DNA from: Bradyrhizobium sp. 170
GTDB taxonomy: Bacteria; Pseudomonadota; Alphaproteobacteria; Rhizobiales; Xanthobacteraceae
Reading direction: 5' to 3'
DNA: 64,000 bases
Assembly: GCF_023101085.1 (NCBI RefSeq)
Contig: NZ_CP064703.1
Span: 4,340,001-4,404,000, forward strand
The position numbers were made by a program, and so were the translations under genes. The stretch's first letter is position 1, and the number at the start of each line of letters is the position of its first letter. The notes under the pieces were generated by a model. The model worked only from the letters and a program-made list of their open reading frames with translations, was not told the DNA's origin and ran no database searches. Positions 19,407-28,497 of the stretch are shown here, one piece after another.

Positions 19407-20378
19407 TCACTTCCCCGAAAGCCTCACGCCCAGCCGTCCCGCCAGTTCCTGCGTGAACTGCCAGGCCACGCGGCCCGAGCGGGAGCCGCGCGTGGTCGAC
19501 CATTCCAGAGCCTCGCGCTCCAGCTCTTCATCGGCCATCGCGATGCCGAAATGGCCGCAATAGCCCCGCACCATCGCCAGATATTCGTCCTGGCTGCAGC
19601 GATGGAAGCCGAGCCAGAGCCCAAAACGGTCTGACAGCGACACCTTCTCCTCGACCGCTTCGCCCGGGTTGATCGCGGTCGAGCGTTCGTTCTCGATCAT
19701 CTCGCGCGCCAAAAGGTGCCGCCGGTTCGAGGTGGCGTAGAGGATGACGTTGTCGGGACGTCCCTCGATACCGCCTTCCAGCACCGCCTTCAGCGATTTG
19801 TAGGAGGCGTCGTTGCCGTCGAAGGAGAGGTCGTCGCAGAACACGATGAAGCGGAAATCGGAGCTGCGCAGCAGGTCCATCAGGCCGGGCAGGCTCTCGA
19901 TGTCCTCGCGGTGGATCTCGATCAGCTTCAGCCGGTCGGCCGGCTTGCGGTCGATATTGATGTTGGCGTGAGTGGCCTTCACCAGCGACGACTTGCCCAT
20001 GCCGCGCGCGCCCCACAGCAGCGCGTTGTTCGCGGGCAGCCCGTCGGCAAAGCGTTCGGTGTTTTCGATCAGGATGTCGCGCACCTGGTCGATGCCTTTG
20101 AGCAGGCCGAGGTCGACGCGGCTGACGCGCGGCACGGGCGAAAGGCGTCCGTCCGGATGCCAGACAAAGGCGTCGGCGGAGCCGAACGACTCAACGGTCC
20201 CACCCGCCGTCGAGGCCGCGGAAAGGTGGCCGGCGATGGCTTCCAGCGCCGTTGCGATCCGCTCGGCCGTGGCACCGTTGAGGTTGTTTGCCGGACGTTT
20301 TGTCGCGGTTCTTGCAATGGCTCGCGAGGCCGCCTTGGGGGCGGCGCGAGCCGCTGTTTTCTTGGGTTTTTTTGACAT
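19407..20378 (-). CDS. DUF815-family AAA ATPase
   Basis: A 323-residue ATPase. A basic, Ala-rich N-terminus (MSKKPKKTAARAAPKAASRA) precedes the AAA core with Walker A GARGMGKSSLVK, Walker B-like FIVFCDDLSFDG, and a sensor region NVILYATSNRRHLL. This order and the motif SLSDRFGLWLGFH mark the DUF815 family, annotated as predicted ATPases of unknown role. The start at 20378 is chosen because the longer reading is Arg-rich and unconserved in style. It is divergent from yajC and converges on the NlpD-like gene. Confidence 0.93.
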   Translation of the reverse strand: MSKKPKKTAARAAPKAASRAIARTATKRPANNLNGATAERIATALEAIAGHLSAASTAGGTVESFGSADAFVWHPDGRLSPVPRVSRVDLGLLKGIDQVRDILIENTERFADGLPANNALLWGARGMGKSSLVKATHANINIDRKPADRLKLIEIHREDIESLPGLMDLLRSSDFRFIVFCDDLSFDGNDASYKSLKAVLEGGIEGRPDNVILYATSNRRHLLAREMIENERSTAINPGEAVEEKVSLSDRFGLWLGFHRCSQDEYLAMVRGYCGHFGIAMADEELEREALEWSTTRGSRSGRVAWQFTQELAGRLGVRLSGK

Positions 20379-20573
20379 TTCCGGAGTTCCTGACCGCGCA
20401 GCCTTAACGGGCCTTGGAAGGTCCCGCAAGCGGCCTAAATGAGAGGGTCGGCCACGTTGCAATTGGGCCCGCCGCCGCTATAGTCCGCGCGAATTTGCCC
20501 GGGACCGGCGATTTGCCCAAGGCGCTAAGCCCAGGCATGGCCGGTTCTTTTCCGTCTTACGAGGATTGTTCGA

Positions 20574-20936
20574 ATGCTGATAACCCCTGCGTACGCCCAG
20601 GCTGCGGCCGGTGGCGATGCCAACAGCATGTTGATGTCGCTGCTGCCGTTCGCGCTGATCTTCGTGATCATGTATTTCCTGATTCTGCGTCCGCAGCAGA
20701 AGAAGGTGAAGGATCACCAGGAGCTGGTCAAAAACATCCGGCGCGGCGACACGGTCGTCACCTCGGGCGGCTTGGTCGGCAAGGTGACCAAGGTGGTCGA
20801 CGACGACCAGATCGAGTTCGAGATTTCGGACGGCGTCCGCGTGCGGCAGATGCGGCAGATGATTTCAGGCGTCCGCGCCAAGGGCGAACCGGCCAAGGAA
20901 AAGAGTGAGGCCAAGGACGAGACGTCCGCGAGCTGA
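20574..20936 (+). CDS. yajC: Preprotein translocase subunit YajC
   Basis: A 120-residue inner-membrane protein of the SecDF-YajC complex. One membrane segment (LMSLLPFALIFVIMYFLILR, near residues 21-40) with the RPQQKKVKDHQ signature just after, then the small beta domain containing GDTVVTSGGLVGKV. Charged tail. It precedes secD and secF on the same strand, the standard order. Confidence 0.97.
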   Translation: MLITPAYAQAAAGGDANSMLMSLLPFALIFVIMYFLILRPQQKKVKDHQELVKNIRRGDTVVTSGGLVGKVTKVVDDDQIEFEISDGVRVRQMRQMISGVRAKGEPAKEKSEAKDETSAS

Positions 20937-20990
20937 GTTTTCCGCGCCGCTTCCCGCGGCGCATTTTCCTGGATCTGACGGGTCTACTCG

Positions 20991-22592
20991 ATGTTGTATT
21001 TCACGCGGTGGAAGGCGCTGGCGATCATTCTGACCGCGCTTGTGGTCTGCCTGTTCGCGGTTCCGAACTTCTTTCCGCAAGAGAAGGTAAAGACCTGGCC
21101 GCTCTGGGCGCAGCGGCACATCGTGCTCGGCCTCGATTTGCAGGGCGGCTCGTACCTGCTGCTCCAAATCGATTCCAATTCCGTGAAGAAGGATAGGCTC
21201 GAACAGGTCGTCGGCGAGGTGCGGCGCGTGCTGCGGGCCGACGCCAAGGTAGGCTTCACCGGGCTTGCGATCCGTAACGACGCGGTCGAAGTCCGCGTCA
21301 AGGACACCGACCTGCAGGTGGCCCTTCCCAAGCTGCGTGAACTGTCGCAGCCGCTCGGCGGCCTGCTTGGTTCCTCCGGGCAGCGCAGCCTTGAAGTCTC
21401 GGATGTCGGCGGCGGGCTGATCCGTCTCACGGTGCCGCAGGCCGCCATTACCGAGCGCATCCGACAGACCAACGAACAATCAATCCAGATCGTCGAACGC
21501 CGCATCAACCAGCTCGGCACGGTCGAGCCCCTGATCCAGCGGCAGGGCGTCGACCGCATCCTGGTTCAGGTGCCGGGCCTGCAGGATCCGACCGAGCTGA
21601 TTCGCATTCTTGGCACGACCGCCAAGATGGAATTCCGCATGGTGGATCCGTCGATCTCGCCGGATCAGGCCCAGCAGGGGCGTGTGCCCGCCGGCTCGGA
21701 AGTCCTGATGAGCGAGGCGTCGCCGAAGGTGCCTTACGTCGTCAAGACGCAGGTTCTGGTTTCCGGCGGCGACCTCACCGATGCGCAGCCGGGTTTCGAC
21801 CAGCGTACCAATGAGCCGATCGTCAACTTCAAGTTCAACAGCTCGGGCTCGCGAAAATTCGCACAGGCCACGTCGGAGAATGTCGGTGTGCCGTTCGCGA
21901 TCATCCTCGACGGCAAGGTGATTTCCGCACCCGTGATCCGGGAGCCGATCACCGGCGGCCAGGGTCAGATCTCCGGCAGTTTCACCGTGCAGGGGGCCAA
22001 CGAACTGGCGCTGCTGATGCGGGCCGGCGCGCTGCCGGCGCCGCTGACCGTGATCGAGCAGCGTACCGTCGGTCCGGGCCTCGGCCAGGACTCGATCGAG
22101 AAAGGCAAGCTTGCCGCCTACATCGGCTCGATCATGGTCATCGTGTTCATGCTGCTGACCTACCGCCTGTTCGGCGTGTTCGCCAACATCGCGGTGGCCA
22201 TCAACGTCGCGATGATCTTCGGCATCCTGTCGCTGCTCAACGCCACGCTGACGCTGCCCGGCATCGCCGGCGTCGTGCTGACGGTCGGCATCGCGGTCGA
22301 TTCCAACGTGCTGATCTATGAGCGTATCCGCGAAGAATTGCGCGGTGGACGCAATGCGATTTCGGCGATCGACGCCGGCTTCAGGCGGGCGCTGTCGACC
22401 ATCCTGGACTCCAATATCACCACCTTCATCGCCGCAGCGGTGCTGTTTTATATCGGCACCGGGCCCGTCCGCGGCTTCGCCGTCACGCTCGGCATTGGCA
22501 TCATCACTACCGTCTTCACCGCCTTTACCCTCACCAGCCTGATCGTCGCCGGCTGGGTGCGATGGAAACGGCCGAAGACCGTGCCGATTTAA
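20991..22592 (+). CDS. secD: Protein translocase subunit SecD
   Basis: A 533-residue polytopic protein that uses the proton gradient to pull preproteins through SecYEG. N-terminal helix, then LGLDLQGGSYLLLQID, the large periplasmic P1 domain, and the RND-type block IGSIMVIVFMLLTYRLFG through GIAVDSNVLIYERIREELRG, containing the conserved Asp of the fourth membrane helix. It ends 9 bp before secF. Length is normal for a compact alphaproteobacterial SecD. Confidence 0.98.
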   Translation: MLYFTRWKALAIILTALVVCLFAVPNFFPQEKVKTWPLWAQRHIVLGLDLQGGSYLLLQIDSNSVKKDRLEQVVGEVRRVLRADAKVGFTGLAIRNDAVEVRVKDTDLQVALPKLRELSQPLGGLLGSSGQRSLEVSDVGGGLIRLTVPQAAITERIRQTNEQSIQIVERRINQLGTVEPLIQRQGVDRILVQVPGLQDPTELIRILGTTAKMEFRMVDPSISPDQAQQGRVPAGSEVLMSEASPKVPYVVKTQVLVSGGDLTDAQPGFDQRTNEPIVNFKFNSSGSRKFAQATSENVGVPFAIILDGKVISAPVIREPITGGQGQISGSFTVQGANELALLMRAGALPAPLTVIEQRTVGPGLGQDSIEKGKLAAYIGSIMVIVFMLLTYRLFGVFANIAVAINVAMIFGILSLLNATLTLPGIAGVVLTVGIAVDSNVLIYERIREELRGGRNAISAIDAGFRRALSTILDSNITTFIAAAVLFYIGTGPVRGFAVTLGIGIITTVFTAFTLTSLIVAGWVRWKRPKTVPI

Positions 22593-22601
22593 GGAATAGC
22601 T

Positions 22602-23609
22602 GTGACTAACTACGTTCTCATCGGTCTGGGCATCCTGATCGTCGTGCTGACAGTGGTCGCGGTGCTCGATCTGTTGCCGCCGCTGCGCATCGTTCCCGAC
22701 GATACGCATTTCGATTTCACGCGTTTTCGCCGCATCAGCTTCCCGATCTCGGCGGCGCTTTCAATCGTCGCGATCGTGCTGTTCTTCACCCATGGGCTGA
22801 ATTTCGGCATCGACTTCAAGGGCGGCACGCTCCTGGAAGTTCAATCCAAGTCAGGTCCGGCCGACATCGGCGCGATGCGGGCGACCTTGGGCAATTTAGG
22901 CCTCGGAGAGGTTCAGCTTCAGCAGATTGGTGATCCGACCAACGTCCAGATCCGCGTCGCGGAGCAGCCCGGAGGCGACGCGGCGCAGCAGGTGGTGGTG
23001 ACGAAAATCCGCGGCGCTCTTGGGGACAGTGTCGAATACCGCAAGGTCGAAGTGGTAGGCCCGCGCGTATCAGGCGAGTTGCTGGCGTTCGGCATGCTCG
23101 GCCTGATGCTCGCGATCTTCGCGATCCTGATCTATCTCTGGTTCCGGTTCGAATGGCAGTTCGCGCTGGGCGCCATGATCGCCAACGTCCACGACATCGT
23201 GCTGACGATCGGCTTCATGTCGATTTCGCAGGTCGACTTCGACCTCACCAGTATCGCGGCGCTATTGACGATTCTCGGCTACTCCCTGAACGATACGGTT
23301 GTCATCTACGACCGCATCCGGGAAATGCTGCGGCGGTACAAGAAAATGCCGATGCCGCAGCTGCTGAACGAATCAATCAATTCGACGCTGTCGCGCTCGA
23401 TCATCACCCACGTCACGGTGACGCTGGCATTGCTGGCGCTGCTGGTATTCGGCGGCCACGCGATCCACAGCTTCACCGCGGTCATGATATTCGGCGTGGT
23501 GCTGGTCGGCACCTACACCTCGATCTTCATCGCCGCGCCGATCCTGATCTATCTCGGCGTCGGTGAGCACCGCGACGCACCGGATACGCCGTCGAAGAAG
23601 AAGGCCTGA
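22602..23609 (+). CDS. secF: Protein translocase subunit SecF
   Basis: A 335-residue partner of SecD starting at GTG. The N-terminal helix is followed by the signature NFGIDFKGGTLLEVQSK, the periplasmic domain with VEYRKVEVVGPRVSGEL, and the RND helices ending in ILGYSLNDTVVIYDRIREML, the SecF hallmark. An extra short N-terminal hydrophobic stretch (YVLIGLGILIVVLTVVAVLD) precedes the usual first helix. Confidence 0.97.
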   Translation: MTNYVLIGLGILIVVLTVVAVLDLLPPLRIVPDDTHFDFTRFRRISFPISAALSIVAIVLFFTHGLNFGIDFKGGTLLEVQSKSGPADIGAMRATLGNLGLGEVQLQQIGDPTNVQIRVAEQPGGDAAQQVVVTKIRGALGDSVEYRKVEVVGPRVSGELLAFGMLGLMLAIFAILIYLWFRFEWQFALGAMIANVHDIVLTIGFMSISQVDFDLTSIAALLTILGYSLNDTVVIYDRIREMLRRYKKMPMPQLLNESINSTLSRSIITHVTVTLALLALLVFGGHAIHSFTAVMIFGVVLVGTYTSIFIAAPILIYLGVGEHRDAPDTPSKKKA

Positions 23610-23668
23610 TCCGAAAGGCATGCCCTCGGGTTTGACCCGAGGGTGGAAACCGGTTTTCGGAAGCGATC

Positions 23669-24064
23669 ATGTCCAGTCAAACACCGGGTTCCCCGGACGC
23701 CCCGCATCTTCCGAGGTCAGCGCCGATCGAAGCCTACGGCAAGGGCGGCTTCGCCTTCGCCGACATGTCGCATCGCGGCTCGCTGCTGTGCCTGCCGGAT
23801 GCGATCTGGGCCTGGCAGGTCACGAAGCCTGCCGAGATCGACGAATATTCGCTGGCGCGCGTATTCAAGGCCGCCAACTCGATCGACACGCTGATCGTCG
23901 GCACCGGCACTGAAGTCTGGGTACCGCCGCGCGGCCTTCGCGAGGCGTTGCGCGCCGTGCGCGTGGTGCTCGATGCGATGCAGACGGGGCCCGCGATCCG
24001 CACCTACAACATCATGCTGGGCGAACGCCGGCGCGTTGCGGCGGCGCTGATCGCGGTGCCATGA
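23669..24064 (+). CDS. Mth938-like (DUF498) protein, NDUFAF3 homologue
   Basis: A 131-residue single-domain protein of the Mth938/DUF498 fold. Core residues: PIEAYGKGGFAFADMSHRGS, then SIDTLIVGTGTEVWVPPRGL and a C-terminal GERRRVAAALIAVP. In mitochondria the family member NDUFAF3 is a complex I assembly factor. The alphaproteobacterial gene is known to lie next to the sec genes, as here (59 bp after secF). Its stop overlaps the next start by 4 bp, so it is translationally coupled to a homologue of another complex I assembly factor. The bacterial role is not settled. Confidence 0.88.
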   Translation: MSSQTPGSPDAPHLPRSAPIEAYGKGGFAFADMSHRGSLLCLPDAIWAWQVTKPAEIDEYSLARVFKAANSIDTLIVGTGTEVWVPPRGLREALRAVRVVLDAMQTGPAIRTYNIMLGERRRVAAALIAVP

Positions 24065-24924
24065 GCGGGGCGGCGACGTCGAAGGATTCCGCCGCGTTCT
24101 GCGCCGATCTGGTGCGCACGCACGACTTTGCCCGTTATGCGTCGACGCTGTTCGTGCCGGCGATGCAGCGTCGCGCGCTGCTGTCGGTCTACGCCTTCAA
24201 TGTCGAGATATCGCGCGTGCGCGAGCAGGTCAGCCAGCCACTGCCGGGCGAAATACGGCTGCAATGGTGGACCGACATGCTGGAAGGCGCCGGCCATGGC
24301 GGCGTCGAGGGCAATCCGGTCGCAGCCGAGCTCTTGCAGACGATCGGCGAATTCCGCCTGCCGGTCGAGCCGCTGTCGCGGCTGATCGAGGAGCATCAGT
24401 TCGACCTCTACAACGATCCGATGCCGTCGATGGCGGCGCTGGAAGGGTATGTCACCGACACCTCCGCGGCGCTGTTCTCGCTCGGCGCGCGGATCGCGGC
24501 ACAGCCGTCGGCCTTGATCGACCATCTCGCGCGCCATGCCGGGCTGGCCCAGGGCATGGCGCATGTGATAGCGGCGCTGCCGCTCGATGCCGCGCGGCGA
24601 CAGCTATTCCTGCCGCTGCAATTGCTGCAGCAACACGGCAGCGGGATGGAGGAAGTTTTTTCGGGCAAGCAGACGCCGCGGGCGCGTGCCGCGATCGACC
24701 AGTTGGTGGGAGACGCCCGAAAGAACCTCCGTACGGCCTTCGAGCTGCTCATACATATGCCGCCACAGGCGCGGCCGGTGTTCCTTCCGCTGGCGCTGGT
24801 CCGCCGCGATCTGAAGCGCATGTCACGTGCTGACTTCGATCCCTTCGTACCACAGGCGACGTCGCGGTTGCGGACCTTGTGGACGTTGTGGCGCGCCTCG
24901 CGGACACGCGAGTTTGGCGGGTAG
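24061..24924 (+). CDS. Squalene/phytoene synthase-family protein, NDUFAF6-like
   Basis: A 287-residue all-helical isoprenoid-synthase-fold protein. The text YAFNVEISRVREQVSQPLPG, then EIRLQWWTDMLEG and ARRQLFLPLQLLQQHG resembles the mitochondrial complex I assembly factor NDUFAF6. I do not see the two DxxxD prenyl-diphosphate motifs at the positions expected for an active squalene or phytoene synthase (DLYNDPM is the nearest). No other hopanoid or carotenoid gene is nearby. It is coupled by an ATGA overlap to the NDUFAF3-like gene. A role in respiratory complex assembly is a reasonable inference; a catalytic role cannot be excluded. Confidence 0.87.
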   Translation: MSGAATSKDSAAFCADLVRTHDFARYASTLFVPAMQRRALLSVYAFNVEISRVREQVSQPLPGEIRLQWWTDMLEGAGHGGVEGNPVAAELLQTIGEFRLPVEPLSRLIEEHQFDLYNDPMPSMAALEGYVTDTSAALFSLGARIAAQPSALIDHLARHAGLAQGMAHVIAALPLDAARRQLFLPLQLLQQHGSGMEEVFSGKQTPRARAAIDQLVGDARKNLRTAFELLIHMPPQARPVFLPLALVRRDLKRMSRADFDPFVPQATSRLRTLWTLWRASRTREFGG

Positions 24925-24946
24925 GAAGCTTGCTGCGCATGAGGCC

Positions 24947-25048
24947 GTCATACCCCGCGAAAGCGGGGTATCCAGTACGCCGCGGCCTATCGGTTCAATC
25001 ACTTACGTCTCTGGAATACTGGGTCACCCGCCTTCGCGGGTGACGACA
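24947..25048. repeat. Dispersed palindromic repeat, family B
   Basis: Arms GTCATACCCCGCGAAAGCGG and CCCGCCTTCGCGGGTGACGAC with TATCCAGTACGCCG and TCTCTGGAATACTGGGT inside. Lies between two converging genes. Confidence 0.88.
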
Positions 25049-25055
25049 GCAAACG

Positions 25056-26159
25056 TCAAGTTGACGGACGATCCATGTCCGCGCTCTCGAAATTGAACCG
25101 GTCCCGCAGATTCTTCCGCGACTCCAGAATGTCCTTCAGGAACGCGCGGTCGACGTCGCTCGTGATCAGCGGCTCGATCAGGTCGAGCTGGTTCATGGCG
25201 ACGAGCTGCAATATTTCCGTGCGCGGCTTGCCGGCGGCATCGCGCGGCAGCGCATGCACCACCTGGATATGCTCCGGCGGCTTGACGCCCTTGGCTGCGG
25301 CGAGTTCGCTGCGCAGCTGCTTTTCCAGCGCGACCTTGTCGGCCTCGACGAAGGCGTACAGTCCCACACCGGTGCGGCGGTCGGCGAATGCGACGATGGC
25401 GGTGTCGCGCACGTCGGGGTTCTTCCTGATCAGTTCGATCAGCACAGGTGCGTCATTGACCAGCCGGCGGCCGCCGCCCTCGCGATCGGTGAAGTTGAAC
25501 AGGCCGCGGGTGATGGCCTGGTAGACCTTCTTGCCGGTCTTGAGCCAAATGCTGGCGACAAAGGATTTGCGTGCGAGAATCTTGCGCTCCATCGGCGTCA
25601 ACGCCTGTGGCGCATAGCTGCGCTTGTGCTTCAGAAGATGCCGCAGATCCTCGTAGGCCGCGATCCGGAACAGGCGGCTTCTTGTCTTGAAGCAGGCGGC
25701 CAGCTGAAAATCGGTCACATAGGCGCGGCCGTTGCTTCCGCGCAGCCAGTTCTGCTCCTTCGCGAGATCATTGTGGCAGATGCCGGCACGGTGCAGCTTG
25801 CGAAGCGCGAGTTTGGCGGATCGGAAATAGGCGAGGTCGCCATGGGGCTTGGCCAGATGCAGCGCGACGCCGTCGATGAAGCCGCGCACCAGCGCGCTTC
25901 GGCCGGCCCAGAGCAGCTTCGGGCCGACGTCGAGATCGCGCGCCAGCGCCAGCGCGCGGCGCTCGCGGGCGAACAGATGGCGGGCGAGCGGATAGGACCA
26001 TAGCGGCACCTGGTCGAGCCGGCGCAGCACGGCGTCGACCTCGCCGGCATCATCGCGAAAGCGGCCGCGCTCGACGGTCGAGAACACGTCGCGCTTCAGC
26101 AGCACGCCTTCGGTCCATCGCGCCGACAGAATGGCGGCGTCATCTTTCGGCAAGCTCAT
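25056..26159 (-). CDS. RIO/Bud32-like kinase fused to an acyl-AMP ligase C-terminal domain
   Basis: A 367-residue protein with two parts. Residues 1-215 resemble small lipopolysaccharide/RIO-type kinases: catalytic loop ICHNDLAKEQNWL (Asp131, Asn137) and metal loop VTDFQLA (Asp150, with Gln in place of the DFG Gly); the Gly-rich loop is weak. Residues 235-325 look like the C-terminal lid of AMP-forming acyl-CoA synthetases: IELIRKNPDVRDTAIVAFAD, then LYAFVEADK, PPEHIQVVHALPRDAAGKP and RTEIL, including the lysine (Lys311) that in ligases completes adenylation. The ligase N-terminal core is absent. The stop of trmFO lies 4 bp upstream, so the two are cotranscribed. Relatives are usually just called serine/threonine kinases; the substrate is unknown. 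Confidence 0.82.
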   Translation of the reverse strand: MSLPKDDAAILSARWTEGVLLKRDVFSTVERGRFRDDAGEVDAVLRRLDQVPLWSYPLARHLFARERRALALARDLDVGPKLLWAGRSALVRGFIDGVALHLAKPHGDLAYFRSAKLALRKLHRAGICHNDLAKEQNWLRGSNGRAYVTDFQLAACFKTRSRLFRIAAYEDLRHLLKHKRSYAPQALTPMERKILARKSFVASIWLKTGKKVYQAITRGLFNFTDREGGGRRLVNDAPVLIELIRKNPDVRDTAIVAFADRRTGVGLYAFVEADKVALEKQLRSELAAAKGVKPPEHIQVVHALPRDAAGKPRTEILQLVAMNQLDLIEPLITSDVDRAFLKDILESRKNLRDRFNFESADMDRPST

Positions 26160-26163
26160 GGTG

Positions 26164-27597
26164 TTACGCCGCCGCCGCTACACGAAGATGATCGGCGATC
26201 CAGCGATCGAGATCGGCAAGGGCGCGAGCGCTGAGCGCCTGCTTCTTGGCAACCGTCTTCTCGTTGCCGCGCAGCCGCGTGCCATCCGCTTTCTTGGTCG
26301 GCAAGCTCGCAAGCGGCGGGAACAGCCCGAAATTGATGTTCATCGGCTGGAATGAGCGCGTTCCAGCTTCGATGGTCTCGATGTGGCCCCCGGTGATGTG
26401 GCCAAGCAGCGAGCCCAGCGCTGTGGTCACCGGCGGCGGTTCGAGCGTCTGCGCCCGGGCGTTCGCCGCGGCGTAGAGGCCTGCGATCAGGCCGATGCTG
26501 GCGGATTCCACATAGCCCTCGCAGCCGGTCATCTGGCCGGCGAAGCGCAGCCTTGGCTGCGCGCGCAAGCGCAACTGCCCATCGAGGAGTTTTGGCGAGT
26601 TCAGGAAGGTATTGCGGTGCAGGCCGCCGAGCCGGGCGAATTCGGCGTTCTCGAGGCCTGGAATGGTGCGGAATACGCGCTGCTGCGCGCCGTAGTTCAG
26701 CTTGGTCTGGAAGCCGACCATGTTGTAGAGCGTGCCGAGCTTGTTGTCCTGGCGCAGTTGCACGATCGCGTAGGCCTTGACCGTCGGGTTGTGCGGATTG
26801 GTCAACCCGACCGGCTTCATCGGCCCGTGCCGCAACGTCTCGTGGCCGCGCTCGGCCATCACCTCGACCGGCAGGCAGCCGTCGAAATAGGGCGTGTTGG
26901 TCTCCCAATCCTTGAAATCCACCTTCTCGCCGGCCAGCAGCGCCGCGACGAAAGCGTCATACTGCTCTTTCGTCATCGGGCAGTTGATGTAGTCGGCGCC
27001 GGTGCCGCCCGGCCCGACCTTGTCGTAGCGCGACTGAAACCACGCCACCGACATGTCGATGGAATCCTTGTGCACGATCGGCGCGATCGCATCAAAGAAC
27101 GCCAGCGCGTTCTCGTCGGTGAGTTCGCGGATGGCGTCCGCTAGCGGCGCCGAGGTGAGGGGGCCGGTCGCGACGATCACGTTGCCCCATTCGGCAGGCG
27201 GCAGACCGGCGATTTCGGCGCGGTCGATCTCGATCAGGGGATGGTCGTGCAGCGCCTTGGTGACGGCTGCGGAAAACCCGTCACGATCGACCGCCAGCGC
27301 CCCGCCAGCGGGCACCTGGTTGGCATCGGCGCAGCGCATGATCAGCGAGCCCAGCCGGCGCATTTCGGCATGCAGCAGGCCGACGGCGTTGTTGGCGGCG
27401 TCGTCCGAGCGGAACGAGTTGGAGCAGACGAGCTCGGCCAGGCCCTCGGTGCGGTGCGCCTCGGTCATCCGCAACGGGCGCATCTCGTGCAGGACGACGC
27501 GAACGCCCGCATTGGCGACCTGCCAGGCGGCTTCCGAACCGGCAAGACCGCCGCCAATCACATGGACGGTGTCAGTTTGGGGAGTTGAGGAAATCAT
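26164..27597 (-). CDS. trmFO: Folate- and FAD-dependent tRNA (uracil-54-C5)-methyltransferase
   Basis: A 477-residue flavoenzyme that makes ribothymidine at position 54 of tRNA with methylenetetrahydrofolate as carbon donor. The FAD-binding loop [14 protein letters not shown] is at residues 13-26. [28 protein letters not shown] and [19 protein letters not shown] are characteristic of TrmFO/Gid. Length is standard. Cotranscribed with the kinase-fusion gene downstream. Confidence 0.97.
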   Translation of the reverse strand: MISSTPQTDTVHVIGGGLAGSEAAWQVANAGVRVVLHEMRPLRMTEAHRTEGLAELVCSNSFRSDDAANNAVGLLHAEMRRLGSLIMRCADANQVPAGGALAVDRDGFSAAVTKALHDHPLIEIDRAEIAGLPPAEWGNVIVATGPLTSAPLADAIRELTDENALAFFDAIAPIVHKDSIDMSVAWFQSRYDKVGPGGTGADYINCPMTKEQYDAFVAALLAGEKVDFKDWETNTPYFDGCLPVEVMAERGHETLRHGPMKPVGLTNPHNPTVKAYAIVQLRQDNKLGTLYNMVGFQTKLNYGAQQRVFRTIPGLENAEFARLGGLHRNTFLNSPKLLDGQLRLRAQPRLRFAGQMTGCEGYVESASIGLIAGLYAAANARAQTLEPPPVTTALGSLLGHITGGHIETIEAGTRSFQPMNINFGLFPPLASLPTKKADGTRLRGNEKTVAKKQALSARALADLDRWIADHLRVAAAA

Positions 27598-27708
27598 GCG
27601 CGCAGGGTTAGCGCGTTTTCAGATCTAGTGCACCTACCATAGCGTTTTCGAGCGAAGTGGGATGCCGGTTCGCGTGAAGAAAACCCGTCAAACCAAAGAC
27701 TGAAAACG

Positions 27709-27736
27709 ACAACGCCCGCAGCGGGGGCGGGCGTTA
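27709..27736 (-). terminator. Rho-independent terminator after the DUF1127 gene
   Basis: On the minus strand AACGCCCGC and GCGGGCGTT form a 9-bp stem around a short GC-rich loop, followed by GTCGTTTTC. It lies about 30 bp after the DUF1127 stop. Confidence 0.7.
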
Positions 27737-27763
27737 TCCGTTCGTCAGGCGGCCGAACAGAGA

Positions 27764-27916
27764 TCAGCCGGCGTAGGTTCCGGCTGCAACGCGCGGAATG
27801 TCCGAACGATCGAGGCCGATATCGGCCAGTTCGCGATCGCTAAGCTGGGACAGTTCGCTGACATTGCGCTGATAATCCCGGAACGCCTGGATCATGCGGA
27901 TGAGCGAGAGTAGCAT
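27764..27916 (-). CDS. DUF1127 small protein
   Basis: A 50-residue protein read on the minus strand: MLLSLIRMIQAFRDYQRNV, then ELSQLSDRELADIGLDRSDI and PRVAAGTYAG. The L-x-x-L-s-D-r-e-L-a-D-i-G-l-x-R pattern is the DUF1127 signature. AAGGAGA sits 6 bp before the ATG and a terminator follows, so it is a self-contained transcription unit. Such proteins are Arg-rich, very common in Rhizobiales, and some in relatives affect RNA turnover or phosphate and stress responses; nothing here shows which role applies. Confidence 0.88.
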   Translation of the reverse strand: MLLSLIRMIQAFRDYQRNVSELSQLSDRELADIGLDRSDIPRVAAGTYAG

Positions 27917-28497
27917 CGTAGTCTCCTTGCAGTTGCGATTCAGCCCTTGGGGGACGGCCTCATCGTTGAAATGAATATAGCTTAGATTCCGCAGTGCAGA
28001 AGTTCCTATGTTGCGATGCAGCTAATCCCAAAACGCATGACTACGGTAGGGTCCGCTTAACCTTTGCGCATGGCTGTCGGATCAGCCGGCCCCCGTCCTC
28101 GCCAGCGTGCTTCATTCATGCAAGTAATGCCGTGAATTTGGAGGTTTTTGTAATTTCCAGATTAACTCTTGCCGTTTGCCAAGTGGCGATCAGGAAAGCT
28201 GTATAGAAGCTCCCGAGCGCCCGGTGCCGACAAAATGTGCTTCAAAGGGCAGGCTTTTTGAAACTTTCTTATGCGCAAATCGCATGCAATCTATCATTAA
28301 TAAATGAATATATATTCACTATCACGGACCGCGAACTATTACTGAGTTCATGGCCGGGAGCGACGACTAATGTGTGTGACGGGCTAATATGTCGGCACGG
28401 CCCACGCGAAACGGACCCTATGCGCCGGTGCCTTGGCCGCCTGTCACGCGCAAGGTAGCCCCGACTCATTCGGCCTATCGCCCGTCGTCTGCGTACC
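27917..28497. other. Gene-poor, AT-rich interval
   Basis: No convincing coding sequence is seen. Base composition falls well below the surroundings around 28,280-28,330 (runs such as AATCTATCATTAATAAATGA). The right part presumably holds the promoter of the small gene at 28,498; the left part holds the DUF1127 promoter. Confidence 0.5.

Noticed and set aside
21480-22709. A 409-codon antisense frame across secD and the start of secF
   Set aside because: Composition is Asp/His/Arg-rich and it crosses two genuine genes.
24061-24924. Assignment as an active squalene or phytoene synthase
   Set aside because: The two DxxxD motifs are not seen where expected and no hopanoid or carotenoid genes are nearby; the NDUFAF6-like reading fits better.
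28237-28458. Short open frame in the AT-rich gap before the small gene at 28,498
   Set aside because: No ribosome-binding site, no domain, low-GC region with random-like composition.
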